Shown piece by piece: positions 50,090-59,090 of a DNA stretch of 64,000 bases. Below the pieces are notes generated by a model that was not told the origin of the DNA, did not search any database, and saw only the letters and a program-made list of their open reading frames with translations. The translations under genes and the position numbers were made by a program. The stretch is from Streptomyces sp. CC208A (GTDB taxonomy: Bacteria; Actinomycetota; Actinomycetes; Streptomycetales; Streptomycetaceae): assembly GCF_030010625.1 (NCBI RefSeq), contig NZ_JASCXN010000020.1, forward strand, positions 1-64,000, written 5' to 3'. Numbering within the stretch: position 1 is the stretch's first letter; every line of letters starts with the position of its first letter.

Positions 50090-50802
50090 CGGTCGCTCAG
50101 GTCACCGAGGAGACCACCGAAGCCGAGCTGAAGGCGCTCGCCGAGCAGGCCGGCCGTGACCTGGAGAACGCCTCCGCCCTGGAGATCCTCCAGTGGGCCG
50201 CCGCCACCTTCGGCGACCGCTTCTGCGTCACCTCCTCCATGGAGGACGCGGTCGTCGCCCACCTCGCCTCCCGCGCCATGCCCGGCGTGGACGTCGTCTT
50301 CCTCGACACCGGCTACCACTTCGAGGAGACGATCGGCACCCGTGACGCCGTCGAGGCCGTCATGGACGTCAACGTCATCACCCTGACCCCGCGTCGGACG
50401 GTGGCCGAGCAGGACGCCGAGTACGGGCCGAGACTGCACGACCGCGACCCCGACCTGTGCTGCGCGCTGCGCAAGGTCAAGCCGCTGGAAGAGGGCCTGA
50501 CCGCGTACACCGCGTGGGCGACCGGCCTGCGCCGCGACGAGTCCCCCACCCGGGCGAAGACCCCGGTCGTCGGCTGGGACGAGAAGCGGCGGAAGGTCAA
50601 GATCTCGCCGATCGCCCGCTGGAGCCAGGACGACGTCGACGCGTACGTGACGGAGCACGGGGTCCTCACCAACCCGCTCCTCATGGACGGTTACGCCTCC
50701 GTCGGCTGCGCCCCCTGCACCCGCCGGGTCCTGGAGGGCGAGGACGCCCGGGCCGGCCGCTGGGCCGGACGCGCCAAGACCGAATGCGGGCTGCACGGCT
50801 GA
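50086..50802 (+). CDS. cysH: Adenylyl-sulfate (APS) reductase
   Basis: Thiol-dependent reductase of 238 aa that converts activated sulfate to sulfite. The presence of CC at 125-126 and CxxC at 208-211 marks a [4Fe-4S] enzyme, the type that prefers APS over PAPS; the catalytic cysteine is C234 in ECGLH. The PP-loop-like start is CVTSSMEDAVVAH. The ATG overlaps the zinc-ribbon stop and its TGA overlaps the cysC start. Confidence 0.95.
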   Translation: MTVAQVTEETTEAELKALAEQAGRDLENASALEILQWAAATFGDRFCVTSSMEDAVVAHLASRAMPGVDVVFLDTGYHFEETIGTRDAVEAVMDVNVITLTPRRTVAEQDAEYGPRLHDRDPDLCCALRKVKPLEEGLTAYTAWATGLRRDESPTRAKTPVVGWDEKRRKVKISPIARWSQDDVDAYVTEHGVLTNPLLMDGYASVGCAPCTRRVLEGEDARAGRWAGRAKTECGLHG

Positions 50803-51368
50803 TGACCACCCCCGACACCCCCCTGGAGACCCCCGTGACCGGTGCCACCGTCTGGCTCACCGGCCTGCCGAGCGCCGGCAAGACCACGATCGCCTACGAG
50901 CTGGCCGGCCGGCTGCGCGAGGAGGGCCGCCGCGTCGAGATCCTCGACGGCGACGAGATCCGCGAGTTCCTCTCCGCGGGCCTCGGCTTCTCCCGCGAGG
51001 ACCGGTTCACCAACGTGCAGCGGATCGGCTTCGTCGCCGAGCTGCTCGCCTCGCACGGCGTGACCGTGCTCGTGCCGGTCATCGCCCCGTACGCCGACAG
51101 CCGCGAGGCGGTCCGCAAGCGGCACCTCGCCGAGGGCACCGCCTTCGTCGAGGTCCACGTGGCCACGCCGGTCGAGGTCTGCTCGGTCCGTGACGTCAAG
51201 GGCCTGTACGCCAAGCAGGCGGCGGGCGAGATCTCCGGCCTGACCGGCGTCGACGACCCGTACGAGGCCCCCGAGGCGCCCGATCTGCGGATCGAGTCCC
51301 AGAACCAGACCGTGCAGGAGTCCGCGGCGCAGCTGCACGCGCTGCTCACCGAGAGGGGTCTGCTGTGA
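50802..51368 (+). CDS. cysC: Adenylyl-sulfate kinase
   Basis: ATP-dependent kinase of 188 aa that phosphorylates APS to PAPS. Walker A is GLPSAGKTT (about 21-29) and the ILDGDEIREFLSAGLGFSRE block plus DVKGLYAKQAAGEI match the family. The ATG overlaps the cysH stop (TGATG). Because the CysH here is an iron-sulfur APS reductase, PAPS is probably needed elsewhere, for example sulfation (inference). Confidence 0.94.
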   Translation: MTTPDTPLETPVTGATVWLTGLPSAGKTTIAYELAGRLREEGRRVEILDGDEIREFLSAGLGFSREDRFTNVQRIGFVAELLASHGVTVLVPVIAPYADSREAVRKRHLAEGTAFVEVHVATPVEVCSVRDVKGLYAKQAAGEISGLTGVDDPYEAPEAPDLRIESQNQTVQESAAQLHALLTERGLL

Positions 51369-52300
51369 CCACCACCGTCTCCCATGTCCATGAGACCGAC
51401 AGCCCGTTCGCGCTGTCGCACCTCGACTCGCTGGAGTCGGAGGCCGTCCACATCTTCCGTGAGGTGGCGGGCGAGTTCGAGCGGCCGGTGATCCTCTTCT
51501 CCGGCGGCAAGGACTCCATCGTCATGCTGCACCTGGCGCTGAAGGCGTTCGCCCCCGCGGCGGTCCCCTTCTCGCTGCTCCACGTCGACACCGGGCACAA
51601 CTTCCCCGAGGTCATCGAGTACCGCGACCGCGTGGTCGCCGAGCACGGGCTGCGCCTCCACGTCGCCTCCGTGCAGGAGTACATCGACGCCGGCAAGCTC
51701 CGCGAGCGCCCCGACGGCACCCGCAACCCGCTGCAGACCGTCCCGCTGACCGAGGCGATCCAGCAGCACCGCTTCGACGCGGTCTTCGGCGGCGGCCGGC
51801 GCGACGAGGAGAAGGCCCGCGCCAAGGAGCGGGTGTTCAGCCTCCGCGACGAGTTCTCGCAGTGGGACCCGCGCCGTCAGCGGCCCGAGCTGTGGCAGCT
51901 GTACAACGGCCGGCACGCCCCCGGCGAGCACGTCCGGGTCTTCCCGCTCTCCAACTGGACCGAGCTGGACGTGTGGCAGTACATCCAGCGCGAGGGCATC
52001 GCCCTGCCGGAGATCTACTTCGCCCACGAGCGCGAGGTGTTCGCCCGCAACGGCATGTGGCTGACCGCCGGCGAGTGGGGCGGCCCGAAGGACACCGAGA
52101 CCGTCGAGAAGCGGCTCATCCGCTACCGCACGGTCGGCGACATGTCCTGCACCGGCGCGGTGGACTCCGACGCCACCACGCTGGACGCCGTCATCGCCGA
52201 GATCGCCGCCTCCCGGCTCACCGAGCGGGGCGCCACCCGGGCCGACGACAAGCTGTCCGAGGCCGCGATGGAAGACCGCAAGCGCGAAGGGTACTTCTAA
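51365..52300 (+). CDS. cysD: Sulfate adenylyltransferase subunit 2
   Basis: ATP sulfurylase catalytic subunit of 311 aa. The PP-loop SGGKDS is at about 47-52 (ILFSGGKDSIVML), followed by VDTGHNFPEVIEYRD and VFGGGRRDEEKARAKERVFS, all strongly conserved. The GTG overlaps the cysC stop (GTGA), and its stop overlaps the cysN start (TAATG). Confidence 0.96.
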   Translation: MTTTVSHVHETDSPFALSHLDSLESEAVHIFREVAGEFERPVILFSGGKDSIVMLHLALKAFAPAAVPFSLLHVDTGHNFPEVIEYRDRVVAEHGLRLHVASVQEYIDAGKLRERPDGTRNPLQTVPLTEAIQQHRFDAVFGGGRRDEEKARAKERVFSLRDEFSQWDPRRQRPELWQLYNGRHAPGEHVRVFPLSNWTELDVWQYIQREGIALPEIYFAHEREVFARNGMWLTAGEWGGPKDTETVEKRLIRYRTVGDMSCTGAVDSDATTLDAVIAEIAASRLTERGATRADDKLSEAAMEDRKREGYF

Positions 52301-53643
52301 TGAGCACGTCCATCGAGCAGCCGGCCGCCGAGCTGGCCGCCACCACCCTGCTGCGCTTCGCCACCGCCGGCTCCGTCGACGACGGCAAGTCCACCCTGGT
52401 GGGCCGGCTCCTGCACGACTCCAAGTCGGTCCTCGCCGACCAGCTGGAGGCCGTCGAGCACGCCTCCCGCTCGCGCGGCCAGGAGGCCCCCGACCTGGCG
52501 CTGCTCACCGACGGCCTGCGCGCCGAACGGGAGCAGGGCATCACCATCGACGTGGCGTACCGCTACTTCGCGACCCCGCGCCGGCGGTTCATCCTCGCCG
52601 ACACCCCGGGGCACGTGCAGTACACCCGGAACATGGTCACCGGCGCCTCGACGGCCGAGCTGGCCGTGGTCCTGGTCGACGCCCGCAACGGCGTCGTCGA
52701 GCAGACCCGCCGGCACGCCGCCGTCGCCGCGCTCCTGCGCGTCCCGCACGTGGTGCTCGCGGTGAACAAGATGGACCTGGTCGACTACCGGGAGTCCGTC
52801 TTCGCCGCGATCGCCGAGGAGTTCACCACGTACGCCTCCGAGCTCGGCGTCCCGGAGATCACCGCGATCCCGATCTCGGCGCTCGCCGGTGACAACGTGG
52901 TGGAGCCGTCCGCGAACATGGACTGGTACGGCGGCCCGACCGTCCTGGAGCACCTGGAGACCGTGCCGGTCAGCCACGATCTGACGGCCTGCCACGCCCG
53001 CTTCCCCGTGCAGTACGTGATCCGCCCGCAGACCGCCGAGCACCCCGACTACCGGGGCTACGCGGGCCAGATCGCGGCCGGTGCCTTCCGGGTCGGCGAG
53101 CAGGTCACCGTCCTGCCCTCCGGGAAGACCTCCACGATCACCGCGATCGACGCGCTCGGGGAGTCCGTCGACATCGCCTGGGCGCCGCAGTCGGTGACCA
53201 TCCGGCTCGCCGACGACATCGACATCTCGCGCGGCGACCTGCTCGCCCCGAGCGCCGACGCCCCGGCCACCAGCCAGGACGTCGAGGCGACCGTCTGCCA
53301 CGTGGCGGACCAGCCGCTCACCGTCGGCCAGCGGGTGCTGCTCAAGCACACCACCCGCACGGTCAAGGCGATCGTCAAGGAGATCCCGTCCCGGCTCACC
53401 CTGGACGACCTCTCCCAGCACCCGGAGCCCGGACAGCTGGTCGCCAACGACATCGGCCGGGTGAAGGTCCGCACCGCGGAGCCGCTGGCGCTCGACGCGT
53501 ACGCCGACTCCCGCCGCACCGGTTCGTTCCTGCTGATCGACCCGGCCGACGGCACCACGCTCGCGGCGGGCATGGCGGGCGAGTCCTTCGCCACCGCCAA
53601 GGCCGTCACGGCCGCCGACGACGAAGACGGCTGGGACTTCTGA
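52300..53643 (+). CDS. cysN: Sulfate adenylyltransferase subunit 1 (GTPase)
   Basis: Elongation-factor-like GTPase of 447 aa that drives APS synthesis with CysD. It has G1 GSVDDGKST (about 24-32), G2-region EREQGITIDVAYRYF, G3 DTPGH, G4 NKMD and two C-terminal beta-barrel domains. It stands alone, not fused to CysC. The ATG at 52300 overlaps the cysD stop. It is the last of the assimilation genes before a 209-base gap. Confidence 0.95.
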   Translation: MSTSIEQPAAELAATTLLRFATAGSVDDGKSTLVGRLLHDSKSVLADQLEAVEHASRSRGQEAPDLALLTDGLRAEREQGITIDVAYRYFATPRRRFILADTPGHVQYTRNMVTGASTAELAVVLVDARNGVVEQTRRHAAVAALLRVPHVVLAVNKMDLVDYRESVFAAIAEEFTTYASELGVPEITAIPISALAGDNVVEPSANMDWYGGPTVLEHLETVPVSHDLTACHARFPVQYVIRPQTAEHPDYRGYAGQIAAGAFRVGEQVTVLPSGKTSTITAIDALGESVDIAWAPQSVTIRLADDIDISRGDLLAPSADAPATSQDVEATVCHVADQPLTVGQRVLLKHTTRTVKAIVKEIPSRLTLDDLSQHPEPGQLVANDIGRVKVRTAEPLALDAYADSRRTGSFLLIDPADGTTLAAGMAGESFATAKAVTAADDEDGWDF

Positions 53644-53743
53644 CGATGACTCGGAAGACTCAGGACTTCTACGGCGCCTTCGCGAAGGAAGGCGGCCGGG
53701 TCGGCTCCGGCACCCTCGGCGCGGGCAGAGGAGGTGTCGCGCG

Positions 53744-53833
53744 ATGTGCGCGCTGACCGCCGTGCGCCCCTGCGGCGCGATGCCGTTCCACCCCGTACGC
53801 CACCGACATAGACGCGCTCCGCGCAGAAGCTGA
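53744..53833 (+). CDS. Putative 29-aa leader peptide ahead of sulfonate transporter
   Basis: ATG at 53744 lies nine bases after a perfect AGGAGG (53729-53734). The peptide begins MCALTAVRPCGAMPFHPV and has cysteines at positions 2 and 10, then a basic tail, ending TGA at 53831-53833, 19 bases before the transporter gene. A Cys-bearing short peptide ahead of sulfur transport genes suits a cysteine-sensing leader. A 36-codon frame at 53646-53756 overlaps it but has no such ribosome site. Confidence 0.5.
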   Translation: MCALTAVRPCGAMPFHPVRHRHRRAPRRS

Positions 53834-53852
53834 ACCGAGGGGAACCACTCCC

Positions 53853-54962
53853 GTGCCTGCCACCATCCGCACCACCCTGCGCCGCGGCCTCGCGGCAGCC
53901 GCCGCGCTGCCGCTGCTGATCGGGGCGCTCGCGTCCTGCGGCTACGGCTCCCAGGCCAAGAAGGACGGGGAGAAGGTGGCGGCGACGGGCGAGAAGCTCT
54001 CCGCCGACACCGTACGGCTCGGGTACTTCCCCAACCTGACGCACGCCACCGCCCTCGTCGGCGACCAGGAGGGCATCTTTCAGAAGGAGTTGGGCGGCAC
54101 CGTCCTGAAGACCTCCGTCTTCAACGCGGGCCCCACCGAGATCGAGGCGCTCAACGCGGGCTCGATCGACATCGGCTTCATCGGCCCCTCGCCGGCCGTC
54201 AACGGCTACATCCGGTCCCAGGGCACCGGCCTCCGCATCGTCGGCGGCGCCGCCTCCGGCGGGGTGAAGCTGGTGGTGAACCCGGAGAAGATCAGGACCC
54301 TGGCCGACGTGAAGGGCAAGCGGATCGCGACCCCGCAGCTCGGCAACACCCAGGACGTGGCCTTCCTCAACTGGATCTCCGAGCAGGGCTGGACGGTCGA
54401 CAGCCAGAGCGGCAAGGGCGACGTCTCCGTCTTCCGCACCGACAACAAGGTGACCCCGGACGCCTACAAGTCGGGCGCTGTCGACGGCGCCTGGGTCCCC
54501 GAGCCGACCGCGTCGAAGCTCGTCGCCGAGGGCGCGAAGGTCCTCCTCGACGAGACCGAGCTGTGGCCGGACAAGAAGTTCGTCATCACCAACATCATCG
54601 TGTCCCAGAAGTTCCTGAAGAAGCACCCGGACGTGGTGGAGGCCGTGCTGCGCGGCTCGGTGAAGACCAACGCCTGGATCAACGCCCACCCGGACGAGGC
54701 CAAGGCCAGTGCCAACGCGAAGCTGAAGGAGCTGTCCGGCAAGCCGCTGCCCGAGCGGGTGATCGACGGCGCCTGGCCGTCCATCCGGTTCACCGACGAC
54801 CCGCTGGCCGCCACCCTCCGGGCGCAGGCCGGCCACGCGGTGAAGGCCGGTCTCCTCCAAGAGCCCGACCTCAAGGGCATCTACGACCTGAAGCCGCTCA
54901 ACAAGGTCCTCAAGGCCGAGGGCGAGCCGGAGGTCTCCGACGCCGGCCTCGGCATCAAGTAA
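53853..54962 (+). CDS. Sulfonate/nitrate-type ABC transporter binding lipoprotein
   Basis: Extracellular substrate-binding lipoprotein of 369 aa. The signal peptide ends in the lipobox LASC (Cys about 30) and the mature part shows the SsuA/TauA/NMT1 fold: VRLGYFPNLTHATALVGDQE, FNAGPTEIEALNAGSIDIGF, GKRIATPQLGNTQDVAF. The GTG at 53853 follows GAGGGGA. The location behind cys genes argues for a sulfonate or similar organosulfur substrate, although the fold also binds nitrate and taurine. Confidence 0.88.
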   Translation: MPATIRTTLRRGLAAAAALPLLIGALASCGYGSQAKKDGEKVAATGEKLSADTVRLGYFPNLTHATALVGDQEGIFQKELGGTVLKTSVFNAGPTEIEALNAGSIDIGFIGPSPAVNGYIRSQGTGLRIVGGAASGGVKLVVNPEKIRTLADVKGKRIATPQLGNTQDVAFLNWISEQGWTVDSQSGKGDVSVFRTDNKVTPDAYKSGAVDGAWVPEPTASKLVAEGAKVLLDETELWPDKKFVITNIIVSQKFLKKHPDVVEAVLRGSVKTNAWINAHPDEAKASANAKLKELSGKPLPERVIDGAWPSIRFTDDPLAATLRAQAGHAVKAGLLQEPDLKGIYDLKPLNKVLKAEGEPEVSDAGLGIK

Positions 54963-54997
54963 CCGACCCCCAGCCGATCCCACAGGAGGTGACGACC

Positions 54998-55795
54998 ATG
55001 GCCACGACCACCACGCTCGCCAAGGCCGAGGACCGCGTGTCCACCGCCGGCCACGCCGCGCGCATCACGCACGTCTCGAAGTCCTTCGGCGGACCCGCCG
55101 GCGGGCAGCTCGTCCTCGACGACATCTCGCTCGATGTCGCACCGGGTGAGTTCGTCACCCTCCTGGGCGCCTCGGGCTGCGGCAAGTCCACCCTGCTCAA
55201 CCTGGTCGCGGGGCTCGACCGGCCGTCCGCGGGAACCATCGAGACCCCCGGCGGCCGACCGGCCCTGATGTTCCAGGAGCACGCCCTCTTCCCGTGGCTG
55301 ACCGCCGGCAAGAACATCGAGCTGGCGCTGAAGCTGCGCGGCGTGCCGAAGGCCGAGCGCCGCCCCGAGGCCGAGCGGCTGCTCGAACTGGTCCGGCTCT
55401 CCGGCTCGTACGGCAAGCGGGTCCACGAACTGTCCGGCGGCATGCGCCAGCGCGTCGCCATGGCCCGCGCGCTCGCCCAGGCCGGCGACCTGCTCCTGAT
55501 GGACGAGCCGTTCGCCGCGCTCGACGCCATCACCCGCGACGTCCTGCACGACGAACTGACCCGGATCTGGCGGGAGACGAACCTCTCCGTCCTCTTCGTC
55601 ACCCACAACGTGCGCGAGGCCGTGCGGCTCGCCGAGCGCGTGGTGCTGCTCTCGTCCCGGCCCGGCCGGATCGCCCGGGAGTGGACCATCGACATCCCGC
55701 AGCCGCGCCGCATCGAGGACGCCGCCGTGGCGGAACTGTCCCTGGAGATCACCGAAGAACTGCGTGGGGAGATCCGCCGCCATGGCCAGCACTGA
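54998..55795 (+). CDS. ABC transporter ATP-binding protein (SsuB/TauB-like)
   Basis: ATPase of 265 aa. Walker A is GASGCGKST (about 55-63), the Q-loop MFQEHALFPWLTAGKN, signature LSGGMRQRVAMARAL and Walker B LLLMDEPFAALD. The ATG at 54998 follows a perfect AGGAGGTGACGACC. It overlaps the permease gene by 14 bases. Family similarity is to sulfonate/taurine/nitrate importers. Confidence 0.93.
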   Translation: MATTTTLAKAEDRVSTAGHAARITHVSKSFGGPAGGQLVLDDISLDVAPGEFVTLLGASGCGKSTLLNLVAGLDRPSAGTIETPGGRPALMFQEHALFPWLTAGKNIELALKLRGVPKAERRPEAERLLELVRLSGSYGKRVHELSGGMRQRVAMARALAQAGDLLLMDEPFAALDAITRDVLHDELTRIWRETNLSVLFVTHNVREAVRLAERVVLLSSRPGRIAREWTIDIPQPRRIEDAAVAELSLEITEELRGEIRRHGQH

Positions 55796-56669
55796 GACGA
55801 AGGAGACGAAGACCGACGACCTCGCCGGTCTGGAGGCGGGTCTGGACGCCCTGGACAGCGTGCAGACGCACCGCACGCCGGTGCGCGAGGTCCTCCTGAA
55901 GAAGGTCCTGCCGCCGGTCCTGGCGATCGTGCTCGTCCTCGCGGTCTGGCAGCTGCTCGTCACCCTGGAGGTCGCCGACGCCGGCAAGCTGCCCTCGCCC
56001 GGGGCGGTCTGGGACAGCCTGGCGACGATGTGGCTGGAGGGCACCCTCTTCGGGGTGCTGTGGACCAGCGTCTCCCGGGCCCTCCTCGGCTTCCTGCTCG
56101 CCCTGGCGATCGGCACCCCGCTGGGGCTGCTCGTCGCCCGGGTGGGCGTGGTCCGCACGGCGATCGGCCCGATCCTCTCCGGCCTGCAGTCGCTGCCGTC
56201 GGTCGCCTGGGTGGCGCCCGCGGTGCTGTGGCTCGGCCTGAACGACTCCATGATGTTCGCGGTGATCCTGCTCGGCGCCGTCCCCTCCATCGCCAACGGC
56301 CTGGTGGCCGGCGTCGACCAGGTCCCCCCGCTCTTCCTGCGCGCCGGGCGGACGCTCGGCGCGACCGGCCTCAAGGGCGCCTGGCACATCGTGATGCCCG
56401 CCGCCCTGCCCGGCTACCTCGCCGGTCTGAAGCAGGGCTGGGCGTTCTCCTGGCGCTCCCTGATGGCCGCCGAGATCATCGCCTCCTCCCCCGACCTGGG
56501 CCTCGGCCTCGGCCAGCTCCTGGAGAACGGCCGCAACAACTTCGACATGCCGGGGATCTTCCTCGCGATCCTCCTCATCCTGCTCGTCGGCGTCGCCATC
56601 GACCTGCTCGTCTTCAGCCCCCTTGAGCGCGCGGTGCTCCGCCGCCGCGGCCTGCTCGTGAAGGCCTGA
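55782..56669 (+). CDS. ABC transporter permease (SsuC/TauC-like)
   Basis: Inner-membrane permease of 295 aa with six hydrophobic helices and the EAA-type loop (LFLRAGRTLGATGLKGAWHI, MPAALPGYLAGLKQGWAFSW). An N-terminal cytoplasmic extension of about 40 residues is charged and coiled (ETKETKTDDLAGLEAGLDAL). The ATG at 55782 is chosen over a GTG six codons earlier as GGGGAG lies upstream. It completes the ABC importer. Confidence 0.92.
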   Translation: MASTETKETKTDDLAGLEAGLDALDSVQTHRTPVREVLLKKVLPPVLAIVLVLAVWQLLVTLEVADAGKLPSPGAVWDSLATMWLEGTLFGVLWTSVSRALLGFLLALAIGTPLGLLVARVGVVRTAIGPILSGLQSLPSVAWVAPAVLWLGLNDSMMFAVILLGAVPSIANGLVAGVDQVPPLFLRAGRTLGATGLKGAWHIVMPAALPGYLAGLKQGWAFSWRSLMAAEIIASSPDLGLGLGQLLENGRNNFDMPGIFLAILLILLVGVAIDLLVFSPLERAVLRRRGLLVKA

Positions 56670-56673
56670 CCCC

Positions 56674-57423
56674 ATGCGTACGCCCCCTGCCCTCCTCGTG
56701 ATCGCGCACGGCAGCCGCGACCCGCGGCACGCCGCGACCGTCCAGGCCCTGGTGCGCCGGGCCGGCGCGCTGCGGCCGGGGCTGCGGGTGGAGACCGCGT
56801 TCCTGGACTTCAACCTGCCGTCGGTGGCGGGGGTCCTGGACCGGCTCGCCGCCGAGGGGGTACGGGACGTGATGGCGCTGCCGCTGCTGCTGACCCGGGC
56901 CTTCCACGCGAAGGCCGACATCCCCGCCGTCCTGCGCCAGGCCCCCGCCTCCCTGCGGATCCGGCAGGCGGAGGTCCTGGGCCCGTCCCCGCTGCTGCTC
57001 GCGACGGTGGAACGGCGCCTGTACGAGGCCGGGCTCGGGCCCGGCGACAAGAGCGCCACCGGGGTCGTCCTGGCCTCGGCGGGCTCCACCGACCCGGAGG
57101 CGATCGCGGCGATCGCAGAAACGGCGCGGGAGCTGCGGCGCACCGGTTGGTGCTCCGTGCGACCCGCGTTCGCCTCCGCATCCCTCCCGCGCACCGAGGA
57201 GGCGGTACGGGCGCTGCGCGCCGAACCCGGCGTCCGCCGGGTGGCGGTGGCCCCCTACGTCATCGCCCCGGGCCGCCTCCCGGACCGCATCGCGGCCGGC
57301 GCGGCGGACGCCGACGTCCTGGCCGGCGTCCTCGGCCCCTCCCCCGAACTGGCCCGGCTCCTGGTGGAGCGGTACGCGGAGGCGGTCCGCGCCCCGGAGC
57401 GGGTGGCGGTCGCGGCCGGCTAG
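56674..57423 (+). CDS. Sirohydrochlorin chelatase (CbiX/SirB-like)
   Basis: Inserts iron or cobalt into sirohydrochlorin; here most likely the final siroheme step needed by the sulfite reductase at the operon start. The 249-aa protein has the active-site AHGSRDPRHAATVQ (His 11) and a second half-domain with LASAGSTDPEAIAAI and VAVAPYVIAPGRLPDRI. The ATG lies five bases after the permease stop, so it is probably co-transcribed. The uroporphyrinogen methyltransferase is not in this window. Confidence 0.9.
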   Translation: MRTPPALLVIAHGSRDPRHAATVQALVRRAGALRPGLRVETAFLDFNLPSVAGVLDRLAAEGVRDVMALPLLLTRAFHAKADIPAVLRQAPASLRIRQAEVLGPSPLLLATVERRLYEAGLGPGDKSATGVVLASAGSTDPEAIAAIAETARELRRTGWCSVRPAFASASLPRTEEAVRALRAEPGVRRVAVAPYVIAPGRLPDRIAAGAADADVLAGVLGPSPELARLLVERYAEAVRAPERVAVAAG

Positions 57424-57983
57424 CCGGACACGTCCTGGCCGGCGGTCATCTCCACCAGCTTGCGGACCGTGTTCCAGTTGCGGGCGGTGGCCACCAGGCC
57501 CTTGTTCAGGGACGGCTTCATGACGGCCTCGGCGAGCTTGGAGCGGCCGAGGCCGTCGGGCGTGTAGAGGTACATCACCCGGTCGCCGAGGGCGAAGGCC
57601 TCGGGGGCGTAGGTCCCGGCGTCGACGGCGGCGAAGCGGTCGGGGGTGACGGGGGCGGAGTAGTAGACGGCGTGCAGTTGCTTCCCCTCCAGCTCGTCGG
57701 CGGGGAAGGGGCAGGCCTCGGCGACGGCGGCGAGATAGGCGCCGTCGCGGACGAGGCAGTCGCAGCGGAAGCCGAACCGCTGCTCGATCGCCTCCTCGAT
57801 CGCGGCGGCGAGCACGTGCTCGGGGCTGCCCGGTTCGGTGGTGAAGACGGCGTTCCCGCTCTGGAGGTAGGTCCGTGCGCCGCGGTGTCCGAGGGCTTCG
57901 AGGAGTGCGCGCAATTCGGCCATGGGGAGCTTGCGGTGGCCGCTCACGTTGATGCCGCGGAGGAGGAGCGCGTACGTCGCCAT
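57420..57983 (-). CDS. DUF1697 protein
   Basis: A 187-aa cytoplasmic protein of the DUF1697 family: LLLRGINVSGHRKLPMAELR, TYLQSGNAVF, and MYLYTPDGLGRSKLAEAVMK followed by TARNWNTVRKLVEM, all near-invariant in the family. Its function is unknown. It converges on cbiX with a four-base overlap. Confidence 0.92.
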   Translation of the reverse strand: MATYALLLRGINVSGHRKLPMAELRALLEALGHRGARTYLQSGNAVFTTEPGSPEHVLAAAIEEAIEQRFGFRCDCLVRDGAYLAAVAEACPFPADELEGKQLHAVYYSAPVTPDRFAAVDAGTYAPEAFALGDRVMYLYTPDGLGRSKLAEAVMKPSLNKGLVATARNWNTVRKLVEMTAGQDVSG

Positions 57984-58179
57984 GCGGCCACCTTAGGGCG
58001 CCACCGCGCCTCGTGGGGGGCGGCGCGGTGGCTGGATCGAACCCTTCCCGATGGAGGGCGGCGAACGGAAGGCCCTTCACTCATCTGTGACTTATTGAAC
58101 AAGGTTTCTTAATGCCGGGGGGTGCTGCCAGGGGTGGGAGACTTCCGGCACACACGTACCACCGGGTAGGGAGAGAGTG

Positions 58180-59037
58180 ATGGACGAGGCGAGGGCACGG
58201 GAGATCCTGGCCGCGGCGGGGCTGCCGGCCGACGGGGTGCGGCTCCTCGCCCTGGGCGAGAACGCGGTCTTCGCCGTGGCCGGCCTGGTCGTCAAGGTGG
58301 GCCGGTCCGCCGAGCTGTTCGAGCGGGCGCGGCGGGAGGTGGCGCTGGCCGGCCGGCTCGCCGGGGCCGGGATCCCTGCGGTACGGGCGGCGGAGGAGGA
58401 GCCGCGGCTGGTCGAGGGGCATCCGCTCACCTTCTGGCGCCCGCTGCCGGAGCCGGTCCGCCCCGCCGAGCCGTGTGATCTGGCGCCGCTCCTCACGGCC
58501 GTGCACGCGCTGCCCGAGCCGACGGAGTTCGTCCTGCCCCGGCGCGAACTGCTCGGCGGGGTGGAGCGCTGGCTGCGGCTGGCCGGGGACGCGATCGCGC
58601 CGGAGGACGCGGCCTTCCTGCGGGAGCGGCGGGACTCCTTCGCCCCGGCGGCCGCCGCGCTCACCCCGCACCTGGCGCCGGGCCCGATCCACGGCGACGC
58701 CCTGCCGCGCAATGTGCGGGTGGGCCCGGACGGGCCGGTCCTGATGGACCTGGAGACCTTCTCCTCCGACCTGCGGGAGCACGACCTGGTGGTCCTGGCG
58801 CTCTCCCGGGACCGGTACGGCCTGGACCCGGCGGCCTACGACGCCTTCACCGAGGCGTACGGCTGGGACGTGCGGGAGTGGGAGGGGTGCGCGGTGCTGC
58901 GCGGGGCGCGGGAGACCGCGAGCTGCGCCTGGGTGGCCCAGCACGCGCCGCACAACCCGAAGGCGCTGGCCGAATTCGAGCGGCGGGTGGCGTCACTGCG
59001 GGACGGCGACCCCGAGGTCCGCTGGTATCCGTTCTGA
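58180..59037 (+). CDS. APH-family phosphotransferase
   Basis: Kinase-like protein of 285 aa. The ATP lysine segment is FAVAGLVVKVGRS, the catalytic loop is PIHGDALPRNVRV (Asp of HGD about 169) and the metal site is VLMDLETFSSDLREHDL. Aminoglycoside, homoserine or other small alcohol substrates are possible; no resistance claim can be made. The ATG at 58180 follows GGAG. It stands alone behind a 200-base gap. Confidence 0.85.
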   Translation: MDEARAREILAAAGLPADGVRLLALGENAVFAVAGLVVKVGRSAELFERARREVALAGRLAGAGIPAVRAAEEEPRLVEGHPLTFWRPLPEPVRPAEPCDLAPLLTAVHALPEPTEFVLPRRELLGGVERWLRLAGDAIAPEDAAFLRERRDSFAPAAAALTPHLAPGPIHGDALPRNVRVGPDGPVLMDLETFSSDLREHDLVVLALSRDRYGLDPAAYDAFTEAYGWDVREWEGCAVLRGARETASCAWVAQHAPHNPKALAEFERRVASLRDGDPEVRWYPF

Positions 59038-59090
59038 CCCGCTGACATCATGATCCCTGTCGAACCGGCAGACGGGAACGGGGTGTTGTG

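Noticed and set aside
53646..53756. A 36-codon frame just after cysN
   Set aside because: No ribosome site of its own and low complexity; the overlapping 29-codon frame has the perfect site.
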